Shown one piece after another: positions 37,842 through 52,738 of a DNA stretch of 64,000 nt. The stretch lies in assembly GCA_947095585.1 (NCBI GenBank), contig OX352766.1, positions 21,938,939 to 22,002,938 of the forward strand, in the 5' to 3' direction. The notes under the pieces were generated by a model. That model was given only the letters and a program-made list of their open reading frames with translations. It did not search any database and had not been told where the DNA came from. Source of the stretch: Nephrocerus scutellatus. Lineage: Eukaryota; Arthropoda; Insecta; Diptera; Pipunculidae. Made by a program: the position numbers and the translations under genes. Numbering within the stretch: position 1 is the stretch's first letter; each line of letters starts with the position of its first letter.

Positions 37842-40800
37842 GAGCTCGTAATTTCTTGACCTTCTCAATTGCAATATATAACGCAATTATTTCGAAGTTC
37901 AATTGTTTCATCAAAGGATTGTTTTAGAATTAAAAATTAAATTAAATTTGAAACTTGGAATCATTTCATAAAATGAGCCTACAAAATGCATATTATAGAG
38001 CTCGTAATTTCTTGACCTTCTCAATTGCAATATATAACGCACTTATTTCGAAGTTTAATTGTTTCATCAAAGGATTGTTTTAGAATTAAAAATTAAATTA
38101 AATTTGAAACTTGGAATCATTTCATAAAATGAACTTACAAAATGCATATTATAGAGCTCGTAATTTCTTGACCTTCTCAATTGCAATATATAACGCACTT
38201 ATTTCGAAGTTCAATTGTTTCACCAAAGGATTGTTTTAGAATTAAAAATTTAATTAAATTTGAAACTTGGAATCATTTCATAAAATGAACTTACAAAATG
38301 CATATTATAGAGCTCGTAATTTCTTGACCTTCTCAATTGCAATATATAACGCACTTATTTCATTCAATTGTTTCACCAAAGGATTGTTTTAGAATTAAAA
38401 ATTTAATTAAATTTGAAACTTGGAATCATTTCATAAAATGAACTTACAAAATGCATATTATAGAGCTCGTAATTTCTTGATCTTCTCAATTGCAATATAT
38501 AACGCACTTATTTCGAAGTTCAATTGTTTCATCAAAGGATTGTTTTAGAATTAAAAATTAAATTAAATTTGAAACTTGGAATCATTTCATAAAATGAACT
38601 TACAAAATGCATATTATAGAGCTCGTAATTTCTTGACCTTCTCAATTGCAATATATAACGCACTTATTTCGAAGTTCAATTGTTTCATCAAAGGATTGTT
38701 TTAGAATTAAAAATTAAATTAAATTTGAAACAATCATTTCATAAAATTAACTTACAAAATACATATTATAGAGCTCGTAATTTCTTGACCTTCTCAATTG
38801 CAATATATAACGCACTTATTTCGTTCAATTGTTTCACCAAAGGATTGTTTTAGAATAAAAAATTAAATTAAATTTGAAACTTGGAATCATTTCATAAAAT
38901 GAACTTACAAAATGCATATTATAGTGCTCGTAATTTCTTGACCTTCTCAATTGCAATATATAACGCACTTATTTCGAAGTTCAATTGTTTCATCAAAGGA
39001 TTGTTTTAGAAATAAAAATTAAATTAAATTTGAAACTTGGAATCATTTCATAAAATGAACTTACAAAATGCATATTATAGAGCTCGTAATTTCTTGACCT
39101 TCTCAATTGCAATATATAACGCACTTATTTCGAAGTTCAATTGATTCATCAAAGGATTGTTTTAGAATTAAAAATTAAATTAAATTTGAAACAATCATTT
39201 CATAAAATTAACTTACAAAATACATATTATAGAGCTCGTAATTTCTTGACCTTCTCAATTGCAATATATAACGCACTTATTTCGAAGTCCAATTGTGTCA
39301 TCAAAGGACTGTTTTAAAATTAAAAATTCATTCAAATTTTCATAAAATGAACTTACAAAATGCATATTATAGAGCTCGTAATTTCTTGACCTTCTCAATT
39401 GCAATATATAACGCACTTATTTCGAAGTTCAATTGATTCATCAAAGGATTGTTTTATAATTAAAAATTAAATTAAATTTGAAACTTGGAATCATTTTATA
39501 AAATTAACTTACAAAGTGCATATTATAGAGCTCGTAATTTCTTGACCTTCTCAATTGCAATATATAACGCAATTATTTCGAAGTTCAATTGTTTCATCAA
39601 AGGATTGTTTTAGAATTAAAAATTAAATTAAATTTGAAACTTGGAATCATTTCATAAAATTAACTTACAAAATGCATATTATAGAGCTCGTAATTTCTTG
39701 ACCTTCTCAATTGCAATATATAACGCACTTATTTCGAAGTTCAATTGTTTCATCAAAGGATTGTTTTAGAATTAAAAATTAAATTAAATTTGAAACTTGG
39801 AATCATTTCATAAAATGAACCTACAAAATGCATATTATAGAGCTCGTAATTTCTTGACCTTCTCAATTGCAATATATAACGCACTTATTTCGTTCAATTG
39901 TTTCACCAAAGGATTGTTTTAGAATTAAAAATTAAATTAAATTTGAAACTTGGAATCATTTCATAAAATGAACTTACAAAATGCATATTATAGTGCTCGT
40001 AATTTCTTGACCTTCTCAATTGCAATATATAACGCACTTATTTCGAAGTTCAATTGTTTCATCAAAGGATTGTTTTAGAAATAAAAATTAAATTAAATTT
40101 GAAACTTGGAATCATTTCATAAAATGAACTTACAAAATGCATATTATAGAGCTCGTAATTTCTTGACCTTCTCAATTGCAATATATAACGCACTTATTTC
40201 GAAGTTCAATTGTTTCATCAAAGGATTGTTTTAGAATTAAAAATTGAATTAAATTTGAAACTTGGAATCATTTCATAAAATGAACTTACAAAATGCATAT
40301 TATAGAGCTCGTAATTTCTTGACCTTCTCAATTGCAATATATAACGCACTTATTTCGTTCAATTGTTTCACCAAAGGATTGTTTTAGAATTAAAAATTAA
40401 ATTAAATTTGAAACTTGGAATCATTTCATAAAATGAACTTACAAAATGCATATTATAGAGCTCGTAATTTCTTGACCTTCTCAATTGCAATATATAACGC
40501 ACTTATTTCGTTCAATTGTTTCATCAAAGGATTGTTTTAGAATTAAAAATTAAATTAAATTTGAAACTTGGAATCATTTCATAAAATTAACTTACAAAAT
40601 GCATATTATAGAGCTCGTAATTTCTTGACCTTCTCAATTGCAATATATACGCACTTATTTCGTTCAATTGTTTCATCAAAGGATTGTTTTAGAATTAAAA
40701 ATTAAATTAAATTTGAAACTTGGAATCATTTCATAAAATTAACTTACAAAATGCATATTATAGAGCTCGTAATTTCTTGACCTTCTCAATTGCAATATAT

Positions 40801-41695
40801 AACGCACTTATTTCGAAGTTCAATTGTTTCATCAAAGGATTTTTTTAGAATTAAAAATTAAATTAAATTTGAAACTTGGAATCATTTCATAAAATTAACT
40901 TACAAAATGCATATTATAGAGCTCGTAAATTCTTGACCTTCTCAATTGCAATATATAACGCACTTATTTCGAAGTTCAATTGTTTCATCAAAGGATTGTT
41001 TTAGAATTAAAAATTAAATTAAATTTGAAACTTGGAATCATTTCATAAAATTAACTTACAAAATGCAAATTATAGAGCTCGTAATTTCTTGACCTTCTCA
41101 ATTGCAATATATAACGCACTTATTTCGTTCAATTGTTTCACCAAAGGATTGTTTTAGAATTAAAAATTAAATTAAATTTGAAACTTGGAATCATTTCATA
41201 AAATGAACTTACAAAATGCATATTATAGAGCTCGTCATTTCTTGACCTTCTCAATTGCAATATATAACGCACTTATTTCGAAGTTCAATTGTTTCATCAA
41301 AGGATTGTTTTAGAATTAAAAATTAAATTAAATTTGAAACTTGGAATCATTTCATAAAATGAACTTACAAAATGCATATTATAGAGCTCGTAAATTCTTG
41401 ACCTTCTCAATTGCAATATATAACGCACTTATTTCGAAGTTCAATTGTTTCATCAAAGGATTGTTTTAGAATTAAAAATTAAATTAAATTTGAAACTTGG
41501 AATCATTTCATAAAATTAACTTACAAAATGCATATTATAGAGCTCGTAATTTCTTGACCTTCTCAATTGCAATATATAACGCACTTATTTCGAAGTTCAA
41601 TTGTTTCATCAAAGGATTGTTTTAGAATTAAAAATTAAATTAAATTTGAAACTTGGAATCATTTCATAAAATTAACTTACAAAATGCATATTATA

Positions 41696-44067
41696 GAGCT
41701 CGTTATTTCTTGACCTTCTCAACTGTAATATATAACGCACTTATTTCGAAGTCCAATTGTGTCATCAAAGGACTGTTTTAAAATTAAAAATTCATTCAAA
41801 TTTTCATAAAATTAACTTACAAAATGCATATTATAGAGCTCGTAAATTCTTGAACTTCTCAATTGCAATATATAACGCACTTATTTCGAAGTTCAATTGT
41901 TTCATCAAAGGATTGTTTTAGAATTAAAAATTAAATTAAATTTGAAACTTGGAATCATTTCATAAAATTAACTTACAAAATGCATATTATAGAGCTCGTA
42001 ATTTCTTGACCTTCTCAATTGCAATATATAACGCACTTATTTCGAAGTTCAATTGTTTCATCAAAGGATTGTTTTAGAAATAAAAATTAAATTAAATTTG
42101 AAACTTGGAATCATTTCATAAAATTAACTTACAAAATGCATATTATAGAGCTCGTAATTTCTTGACCTTCTCAATTGCAATATATAACGCACTTATTTCG
42201 AAGTTCAATTGTTTCATCAAAGGATTGTTTTAGAATTAAAAATTAAATTAAATTTGAAACTTGGAATCATTTCATAAAATTAACTTACAAAATGCATATT
42301 ATAGAGCTCGTAATTTCTTGACCTTCTCAACTGTAATATATAACGCAGTTATTTCGAAGTCCAATTGTGTCATCAAAGGACTGTTTTAAAATTAAAAATT
42401 CATTAAAATTTTCATAAAATTAACTTACAAAATGCATATTATAGAGCTCGTAATTTCTTGACCTTCTCAATTGCAATATATAACGCACTTATTTCGAAGT
42501 TCAATTGTTTCATCAAAGGATTGTTTTAGAATTAAAAATTAAATTAAATTTGAAACTTGGAATCATTTCATAAAATTAACTTACAAAATGCATATTATAG
42601 AGCTCGTAATTTCTTGACCTTCTCAATTGCAATATATAACGCACTTCTTTCGAAGTTCAATTGTTTCATCAAAGGATTGTTTTAGAATTAAATATTAATT
42701 TAAATTTGAAACTTGGAATCATTTCATAAAATTAACTTACAAAATGCATATTATAGAGCTCGTAATTTCTTGAACTTCTCAATTGCAATATATAACGCAC
42801 TTCTTTCGAAGTTCAATTGTTTCATCAAAGGATTGTTTTAGAATTAAAAATTAAATTAAATTTGAAACTTGGAATCATTTCATAAAATTAACTTACAAAA
42901 TGCATATTATAGAGCTCGTAATTTCTTGACCTTCTCAATTGCAATATATAACGCACTTTTTTCGAAGTTCAATTGTTTCATCAAAGGATTGTTTTAGAAT
43001 TAAAAATTAAATTAAATTTGAAACAATCATTTCATAAAATTAACTTACAAAATACATATTATAGAGCTCGTAATTTCTTGACCTTCTCAATTGCAATATA
43101 TAACGCACTTATTTCGAAGTTCAATTGTTTCATCAAAGGATTGTTTTAGAATTAAAAATTAAATTAAATTTGAAACTTGGAATCATTTCATAAAATTAAC
43201 TTACAAAGTGCATATTATAGAGCTCGTAATTTCTTGACCTTCTCAATTGCAATATATAACGCACTTATTTCGAAGTTCAATTGTTTCATCAAAGGATTGT
43301 TCTAGAATTAAAAATTAAATTAAATTTGAAACTTGGAATCATTTCATAAAATTAACTTACAAAATGCATATTATAGAGCTCGTAATTTCTTGACCTTCTC
43401 AATTGCAATATATAACGCACTTATTTCGAAGTTCAAATGTTTCATCAAAGGATTGTTTTAGAATTAAAAATTAAATTAAATTTGAAACTTGGAATCATTT
43501 CATAAAATGAACCTACAAAATGCATATTATAGAGCTCGTAATTTCTTGACCTTCTCAATTGCAATATATAACGCACTTATTTCGAAGTTCAATTGTTTCA
43601 TCAAAGGATTGTTTTAGAATTAAAAATTAAATTAAATTTGAAACTTGGAATCATTTCATAAAATTAACTTACAAAATGCATATTATAGAGCTCGTAACTT
43701 CTTGACCTTCTCAATTGCAATATATAACGCACTTATTTCGTTCAATTGTTTCACCAAAGGATTGTTTTAGAATTAAAAATTTAATTAAATTTGAAACTTG
43801 GAATCATTTCATAAAATAAACTTACAAAATGCATATTATAGAGCTCGTAATTTCTTGACCTTCTCAATTGCAATATATAACGCACTTATTTCGAAGTTCA
43901 ATTGTTTCATCAAAGGATTGTTTTAGAATTAAAAATTAAATTAAATTTGAAACTTGGAATCATTCAGTTCAATTGTTTCATCAAAGGATTGTTTTAGAAT
44001 TAAAAATTAAATTAAATTTGAAACTTGGAATCATTTCATAAAATTAACTTACAAAATGCATATTATA
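41696..44067 (+). repeat. B satellite with scattered A monomers, leading into the 1828-bp repeat
   Basis: Mostly 156-bp B monomers, with A monomers at 41,696 and about 42,310. Variants include CTTGAACTTCTC (about 41,853 and 42,770) and CACTTCTTTCG (about 42,650 and 42,798). At about 43,961 GGAATCATTCAGTTCAATTG marks a deletion junction that yields a truncated monomer. The GAAACAATCATTTC and AAAATACATATT variants of the next region's repeat already appear at about 43,020-43,060. Confidence 0.85.
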
Positions 44068-45895
44068 GAGCTCGTTATTTCTTGACCTTCTCAACTGTAA
44101 TATATAATGCACTTATTTCGAAGTCCAATTGTGTCATCAAAGGACTGTTTTAAAATTAAAAATTCATTCAAATTTTCATAAAATTAACTTACAAAATGCA
44201 TATTATAGAGCTCGTAATTTCTTGACCTTCTCAACTGTAATATATAACGCAGTTATTTCGAAGTCCAATTGTGTCATCAAAGGACTGTTTTAAAATTAAA
44301 AATTCATTAAAATTTTCATAAAATTAACTTACAAAATGCATATTATAGAGCTCGTAACTTCTTGACCTTCTCAATTGCAATATATAACGCACTTATTTCG
44401 AAGTTCAATTGTTTCATCAAAGGATTGTTTTAGAATTAAAAATTAAATTAAATTTGAAACTTGGAATCATTTCATAAAATTAACTTACAAAATGCATATT
44501 ATAGAGCTCGTAATTTCTTGACCTTCTCAATTGCAATATATAACGCACTTATTTCGAAGTTCAATTGTTTCATCAAAGGATTGTTTTAGAATTAAAAATT
44601 AAATTAAATTTGAAACAATCATTTCATAAAATTAACTTACAAAATACATATTATAGAGCTCGTAATTTCTTGACCTTCTCAATTGCAATATAAAACGCAC
44701 TTATTTCGGAGTTCAATTGTTTCATCAAAGGATTGTTTTAGAATTAAAAATTAAATTAAATTTGAAACATTTCATAAAATTAACTTACAAAGTGCATATT
44801 ATAGAGCTCGTAATTTCTTGACCTTCTCAATTGCAATATATAACGCACTTATTTCGAAGTTCAATTGTTTCATCAAAGGATTGTTTTAGAATTAAAAATT
44901 AAATAAAATTTGAAACTTGGAATCATTTCATAAAATTAACTTACAAAATGCATATTATAGAGCTCGTAATTTCTTGACCTTCTCAATTGCAATATATAAC
45001 GCACTTATTTCGAAGTTCAATTGTTTCATCAAAGGATTGTTTTAGAATTAAAAATTAAATTAAATTTGAAACTTGGAATCATTTCATAAAATGAACCTAC
45101 AAAATGCATATTATAGAGCTCGTAATTTCTTGACCTTCTCAATTGCAATATATAACGCACTTATTTCGAAGTTCAATTGTTTCATCAAAGGATTGTTTTA
45201 GAATTAAAAATTAAATTAAATTTGAAACTTGGAATCATTTCATAAAATTAACTTACAAAATGCATATTATAGAGCTCGTAATTTCTTGACCTTCTCAATT
45301 GCAATATATAACGCACTTATTTCGAAGTTCAATTGTTTCATCAAAGGATTGTTTTAGAATTAAAAATTAAATTAAATTTGAAACTTGGAATCATTTCATA
45401 AAATTAACTTACAAAATGCATATTATAGAGCTCGTAATTTCTTGACCTTCTCAATTGCAATATATAACGCACTTATTTCGAAGTTCAATTGTTTCATCAA
45501 AGGATTGTTTTAGAATTAAAAATTAAATTAAATTTGAAACTTGGAATCATTTCATAAAATTAACTTACAAAATGCATATTATAGAGCTCGTAATTTCTTG
45601 ACCTTCTCAATTGCAATATATAACGCACTTATTTCGAAGTTCAATTGTTTCATCAAAGGATTGTTTTAGAATTAAAAATTAAATTAAATTTGAAACTTGG
45701 AATCATTTCATAAAATTAACTTACAAAATGCATATTATAGAGCTCGTAATTTCTTGACCTTCTCAATTGCAATATATAACGCACTTATTTCGAAGTTCAA
45801 TTGTTTCATCAAAGGATTGTTTTAGAATTAAAAATTAAATTAAATTTGAAACTTGGAATCATTTCATAAAATTAACTTACAAAATGCATATTATA
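44068..45895 (+). repeat. 1828-bp 12-monomer higher-order repeat, copy 1
   Basis: Two A monomers (44,068 and 44,208, the second with GCAGTTATTTCG) are followed by ten B monomers, one 4 bp short (GAAACAATCATTTC) and one 8 bp short (GAAACATTTC, with ATAAAACGCAC and TTTCGGAGTTC): 280 + 1560 - 12 = 1828. Confidence 0.85.
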
Positions 45896-48347
45896 GAGCT
45901 CGTTATTTCTTGACCTTCTCAACTGTAATATATAACGCACTTATTTCGAAGTCCAATTGTGTCATCAAAGGACTGTTTTAAAATTAAAAATTCATTCAAA
46001 TTTTCATAAAATTAACTTACAAAATGCATATTATAGAGCTCGTTATTTCTTGACTTTCTCAACTGTAATATATAACGCAGTTATTTCGAAGTCCAATTGT
46101 GTCATCAAAGGACTGTTTTAAAATTAAAAATTCATTAAAATTTTCATAAAATTAACTTACAAAATGCATATTATAGAGCTCGTAATTTCTTGACCTTCTC
46201 AATTGCAATATATAACGCACTTATTTCGAAGTTCAATTGTTTCATCAAAGGATTGTTTTAGAATTAAAAATTAAATTAAATTTGAAACTTGGAATCATTT
46301 CATAAAATTAACTTACAAAATGCATATTATAGAGCTCGTAACTTCTTGACCTTCTCAATTGCAATATATAACGCACTTATTTCGAAGTTCAATTGTTTCA
46401 TCAAAGGATTGTTTTAGAATTAAAAATTAAATTAAATTTGAAACTTGGAATCATTTCATAAAATTAACTTACAAAATGCATATTATAGAGCTCGTAATTT
46501 CTTGACCTTCTCAATTGCAATATATAACGCACTTATTTCGAAGTTCAATTGTTTCATCAAAGGATTGTTTTAGAATTAATAATTAAATTAAATTTGAAAC
46601 AATCATTTCATAAAATTAACTTACAAAATACATATTATAGAGCTCGTAATTTCTTGACCTTCTCAATTGCAATATAAAACGCACTTATTTCGGAGTTCAA
46701 TTGTTTCATCAAAGGATTGTTTTAGAATTAAAAATTAAATTAAATTTGAAACATTTCATAAAATTAACTTACAAAGTGCATATTATAGAGCTCGTAATTT
46801 CTTGACCTTCTCAATTGCAATATATAACGCACTTATTTCGAAGTTCAATTGTTTCATCAAAGGATTGTTTTAGAATTAAAAATTAAATAAAATTTGAAAC
46901 TTGGAATCATTTCATAAAATTAACTTACAAAATGCATATTATAGAGCTCGTAATTTCTTGACCTTCTCAATTGCAATATATAACGCACTTATTTCGAAGT
47001 TCAATTGTTTCATCAAAGGATTGTTTTAGAATTAAAAATTAAATTAAATTTGAAACTTGGAATCATTTCATAAAATGAACCTACAAAATGCATATTATAG
47101 AGCTCGTAATTTCTTGACCTTCTCAATTGCAATATATAACGCACTTATTTCGAAGTTCAATTGTTTCATCAAAGGATTGTTTTAGAATTAAAAATTAAAT
47201 TAAATTTAAAACTTGGAATCATTTCATAAAATTAACTTACAAAATGCATATTATAGAGCTCGTAATTTCTTGACCTTCTCAATTGCAATATATAACGCAC
47301 TTATTTCGAAGTTCAATTGTTTCATCAAAGGATTGTTTTAGAATTAAAAATTAAATTAAATTTGAAACTTGGAATCATTTCATAAAATTAACTTACAAAA
47401 TGCATATTATAGAGCTCGTAATTTCTTGACCTTCTCAATTGCAATATATAACGCACTTATTTCGAAGTTCAATTGTTTCATCAAAGGATTGTTTTAGAAT
47501 TAAAAATTAAATTAAATTTGAAACTTGGAATCATTTCATAAAATGAACCTACAAAATGCATATTATAGAGCTCGTAATTTCTTGACCTTCTCAATTGCAA
47601 TATATAACGCACTTATTTCGAAGTTCAATTGTTTCATCAAAGGATTGTTTTAGAATTAAAAATTAAATTAAATTTGAAACTTGGAATCATTTCATAAAAT
47701 TAACTTACAAAATGCATATTATAGAGCTCGTAATTTCTTGACCTTCTCAATTGCAATATATAACGCACTTATTTCGAAGTTCAATTGTTTCATCAAAGGA
47801 TTGTTTTAGAATTAAAAATTAAATTAAATTTGAAACTTGGAATCATTTCATAAAATTAACTTACAAAATGCATATTATAGAGCTCGTAATTTCTTGACCT
47901 TCTCAATTGCAATATATAACGCACTTATTTCGAAGTTCAATTGTTTCATCAAAGGATTGTTTTAGAATTAAAAATTAAATTAAATTTGAAACTTGGAATC
48001 ATTTCATAAAATTAACTTACAAAATGCATATTATAGAGCTCGTAATTTCTTGACCTTCTCAATTGCAATATATAACGCACTTATTTCGAAGTTCAATTGT
48101 TTCATCAAAGGATTGTTTTAGAATTAAAAATTAAATTAAATTTGAAACTTGGAATCATTTCATAAAATTAACTTACAAAATGCATATTATAGAGCTCGTA
48201 ATTTCTTGACCTTCTCAATTGCAATATATAACGCACTTATTTCGAAGTTCAATTGTTTCATCAAAGGATTGTTTTAGAATTAAAAATTAAATTAAATTTG
48301 AAACTTGGAATCATTTCATAAAATTAACTTACAAAATGCATATTATA
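45896..48347 (+). repeat. Expanded 2452-bp higher-order repeat, copy 2
   Basis: Same plan (A, A with GACTTTCTC, then B monomers with the same two short variants) but with 14 B monomers, so it is 624 bp, or exactly four B, longer. The GAACCTACAAAATG variant, single in the other copies, occurs twice here (about 47,077 and 47,546), which marks the region of internal expansion. Confidence 0.85.
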
Positions 48348-50175
48348 GAGCTCGTTATTTCTTGACCTTCTCAACTGTAATATATAACGCACTTATTTCG
48401 AAGTCCAATTGTGTCATCAAAGGACTGTTTTAAAATTAAAAATTCATTCAAATTTTCATAAAATTAACTTACAAAATGCATATTATAGAGCTCGTTATTT
48501 CTTGACTTTCTCAACTGTAATATATAACGCAGTTATTTCGAAGTCCAATTGTGTCATCAAAGGACTGTTTTAAAATTAAAAATTCATTAAAATTTTCATA
48601 AAATTAACTTACAAAATGCATATTATAGAGCTCGTAATTTCTTGACCTTCTCAATTGCAATATATAACGCACTTATTTCGAAGTTCAATTGTTTCATCAA
48701 AGGATTGTTTTAGAATTAAAAATTAAATTAAATTTGAAACTTGGAATCATTTCATAAAATTAACTTACAAAATGCATATTATAGAGCTCGTAACTTCTTG
48801 ACCTTCTCAATTGCAATATATAACGCACTTATTTCGAAGTTCAATTGTTTCATCAAAGGATTGTTTTAGAATTAAAAATTAAATTAAATTTGAAACTTGG
48901 AATCATTTCATAAAATTAACTTACAAAATGCATATTATAGAGCTCGTAATTTCTTGACCTTCTCAATTGCAATATATAACGCACTTATTTCGAAGTTCAA
49001 TTGTTTCATCAAAGGATTGTTTTAGAATTAAAAATTAAATTAAATTTGAAACAATCATTTCATAAAATTAACTTACAAAATACATATTATAGAGCTCGTA
49101 ATTTCTTGACCTTCTCAATTGCAATATAAAACGCACTTATTTCGGAGTTCAATTGTTTCATCAAAGGATTGTTTTAGAATTAAAAATTAAATTAAATTTG
49201 AAACATTTCATAAAATTAACTTACAAAGTGCATATTATAGAGCTCGTAATTTCTTGACCTTCTCAATTGCAATATATAACGCACTTATTTCGAAGTTCAA
49301 TTGTTTCATCAAAGGATTGTTTTAGAATTAAAAATTAAATAAAATTTGAAACTTGGAATCATTTCATAAAATTAACTTACAAAATGCATATTATAGAGCT
49401 CGTAATTTCTTGACCTTCTCAATTGCAATATATAACGCACTTATTTCGAAGTTCAATTGTTTCATCAAAGGATTGTTTTAGAATTAAAAATTAAATTAAA
49501 TTTGAAACTTGGAATCATTTCATAAAATGAACCTACAAAATGCATATTATAGAGCTCGTAATTTCTTGACCTTCTCAATTGCAATATATAACGCACTTAT
49601 TTCGAAGTTCAATTGTTTCATCAAAGGATTGTTTTAGAATTAAAAATTAAATTAAATTTAAAACTTGGAATCATTTCATAAAATTAACTTACAAAATGCA
49701 TATTATAGAGCTCGTAATTTCTTGACCTTCTCAATTGCAATATATAACGCACTTATTTCGAAGTTCAATTGTTTCATCAAAGGATTGTTTTAGAATTAAA
49801 AATTAAATTAAATTTGAAACTTGGAATCATTTCATAAAATTAACTTACAAAATGCATATTATAGAGCTCGTAATTTCTTGACCTTCTCAATTGCAATATA
49901 TAACGCACTTATTTCGAAGTTCAATTGTTTCATCAAAGGATTGTTTTAGAATTAAAAATTAAATTAAATTTGAAACTTGGAATCATTTCATAAAATTAAC
50001 TTACAAAATGCATATTATAGAGCTCGTAATTTCTTGACCTTCTCAATTGCAATATATAACGCACTTATTTCGAAGTTCAATTGTTTCATCAAAGGATTGT
50101 TTTAGAATTAAAAATTAAATTAAATTTGAAACTTGGAATCATTTCATAAAATTAACTTACAAAATGCATATTATA
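48348..50175 (+). repeat. 1828-bp higher-order repeat, copy 3
   Basis: A, A with GACTTTCTC, then B monomers in the same marker order as copy 2: GTAACTTCTTG, GAAACAATCATTTC, ATAAAACGCAC with GAAACATTTC, AAATAAAATTTG, GAACCTAC and AATTTAAAACTTGG. It contains ten B instead of fourteen. Confidence 0.87.
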
Positions 50176-52015
50176 GAGCTCGTTATTTCTTGACCTTCTC
50201 AACTGTAATATATAACGCACTTATTTCGAAGTCCAATTGTGTCATCAAAGGAATGTTTTAAAATTAAAAATTCATTCAAATATTCATAAAATTAACTTAC
50301 AAAATGCATATTATAGAGCTCGTTATTTCTTGACTTTCTCAACTGTAATATATAACGCAGTTATTTCGAAGTCCAATTGTGTCATCAAAGGACTGTTTTA
50401 AAATTAAAAATTCATTAAAATTTTCATAAAATTAACTTACAAAATGCATATTATAGAGCTCGTAATTTCTTGACCTTCTCAATTGCAATATATAACGCAC
50501 TTATTTCGAAGTTCAATTGTTTCATCAAAGGATTGTTTTAGAATTAAAAATTAAATTAAATTTGAAACTTGGAATCATTTCATAAAATTAACTTACAAAA
50601 TGCATATTATAGAGCTCGTAATTTCTTGACCTTCTCAATTGCAATATATAACGCACTTATTTCGAAGTTCAATTGTTTCATCAAAGGATTGTTTAAGAAT
50701 TAAAAATTAAATTAAATTTGAAACTTGGAATCATTTCATAAAATTAACTTACAAAATGCATATTATAGAGCTCGTAATTTCTTGACCTTCTCAATTGCAA
50801 TATATAACGCACTTATTTCGAAGTTCAATTGTTTCATCAAAGGATTGTTTTAGAATTAAAAATTAAATTAAATTTGAAACTTGGAATCATTTCATAAAAT
50901 TAACTTACAAAATGCATATTATAGAGCTCGTAATTTCTTGACCTTCTCAATTGCAATATATAACGCACTTATTTCGAAGTTCAATTGTTTCATCAAAGGA
51001 TTGTTTTAGAATTAAAAATTAAATTAAATTTGAAACTTGGAATCATTTCATAAAATTAACTTACAAAATGCATATTATAGAGCTCGTAATTTCTTGACCT
51101 TCTCAATTGCAATATATAACGCACTTATTTCGAAGTTCAATTGTTTCATCAAAGGATTGTTTTAGAATTAAAAATTAAATTAAATTTGAAACTTGGAATC
51201 ATTTCATAAAATTAACTTACAAAATGCATATTATAGAGCTCGTAATTTCTTGACCTTCTCAATTGCAATATATAACGCACTTATTTCGAAGTTCAATTGT
51301 TTCATCAAAGGATTGTTTTAGAATTAAAAATTAAATTAAATTTGAAACTTGGAATCATTTCATAAAATTAACTTACAAAATGCATATTATAGAGCTCGTA
51401 ATTTCTTGACCTTCTCAATTGCAATATATAACGCACTTATTTCGAAGTTCAATTGTTTCATCAAAGGATTGTTTTAGAATTAAAAATTAAATTAAATTTG
51501 AAACTTGGAATCATTTCATAAAATGAACCTACAAAATGCATATTATAGAGCTCGTAATTTCTTGACCTTCTCAATTGCAATATATAACGCACTTATTTCG
51601 AAGTTCAATTGTTTCATCAAAGGATTGTTTTAGAATTAAAAATTAAATTAAATTTGAAACTTGGAATCATTTCATAAAATTAACTTACAAAATGCATATT
51701 ATAGAGCTCGTAATTTCTTGACCTTCTCAATTGCAATATATAACGCACTTATTTCGAAGTTCAATTGTTTCATCAAAGGATTGTTTTAGAATTAAAAATT
51801 AAATTAAATTTGAAACTTGGAATCATTTCATAAAATTAACTTACAAAATGCATATTATAGAGCTCGTAATTTCTTGACCTTCTCAATTGCAATATATAAC
51901 GCACTTATTTCGAAGTTCAATTGTTTCATCAAAGGATTGTTTTAGAATTAAAAATTAAATTAAATTTGAAACTTGGAATCATTTCATAAAATTAACTTAC
52001 AAAATGCATATTATA
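50176..52015 (+). repeat. 1840-bp higher-order repeat, copy 4
   Basis: Two A monomers plus ten full-length B (280 + 1560 = 1840). It lacks the two short B variants of copies 1-3 and carries GTTTAAGAATT in its second B. The first A has private changes GGAATGTTTT and ATATTCAT. Confidence 0.82.
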
Positions 52016-52738
52016 GAGCTCGTTATTTCTTGACCTTCTCAACTGTAATATATAACGCACTTATTTCGAAGTCCAATTGTGTCATCAAAGGACTGTTTTA
52101 AAATTAAAAATTCATTCAAATTTTCATAAAATTAACTTACAAAATGCATATTATTGAGCTCGTTATTTCTTGACTTTCTCAACTGTAATATATAACGCAG
52201 TTATTTCGAAGTCCAATTGTGTCATCAAAGGACTGTTTTAAAATTAAAAATTCATTAAAATTTTCATAAAATTAACTTACAAAATGCATATTATAGAGCT
52301 CGTAATTTCTTGACCTTCTCAATTGCAATATATAACGCACTTATTTCGAAGTTCAATTGTTTCATCAAAGGATTGTTTTAGAATTAAAAATTAAATTAAA
52401 TTTGAAACTTGGAATCATTTCATAAAATTAACTTACAAAATGCATATTATAGAGCTCGTAATTTCTTGACCTTCTCAATTGCAATATATAACGCACTTAT
52501 TTCGAAGTTCAATTGTTTCATCAAAGGATTGTTTAAGAATTAAAAATTAAATTAAATTTGAAACAATCATTTCATAAAATTAACTTACAAAATGCATATT
52601 ATAGAGCTCGTAATTTCTTGACCTTCTCAATTGCAATATATAACGCACTTATTTCGAAGTTCAATTGTTTCATCAAAGGATTGTTTTAGAATTAAAAATT
52701 AAATTAAATTTGAAACTTGGAATCATTTCATAAAATTA

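Larger units (their letters stand above)
25183..41695 (+). repeat. B-dominated satellite with 153-bp subfamily
   Basis: From here B monomers read TTTCATAAAATT or TTTCATAAAATGAAC instead of TTTAATAAAATT, and A monomers become rare (for example 25,183-25,470, 26,400-27,120, 32,200 and 39,280). From about 25,820 many B monomers lack the AAG of CGAAGTTC (reading TTTCGTTCAATTG with GTTTCACC), giving 153 bp. Module spacings are sums of 153 and 156. Local variants include AAAAATAAATTTG, GCATGTTATAG, CTTACTAAATG and GAAACAATCATTTC (a 4-bp loss). No gene or transposon is seen in this stretch. Confidence 0.93.

Noticed and set aside
25812..41160. CENP-B box in TTTCGTTCAATTG of the 153-bp monomers
   Set aside because: Only the TTCG start and scattered bases match; the essential CGGG end is missing.
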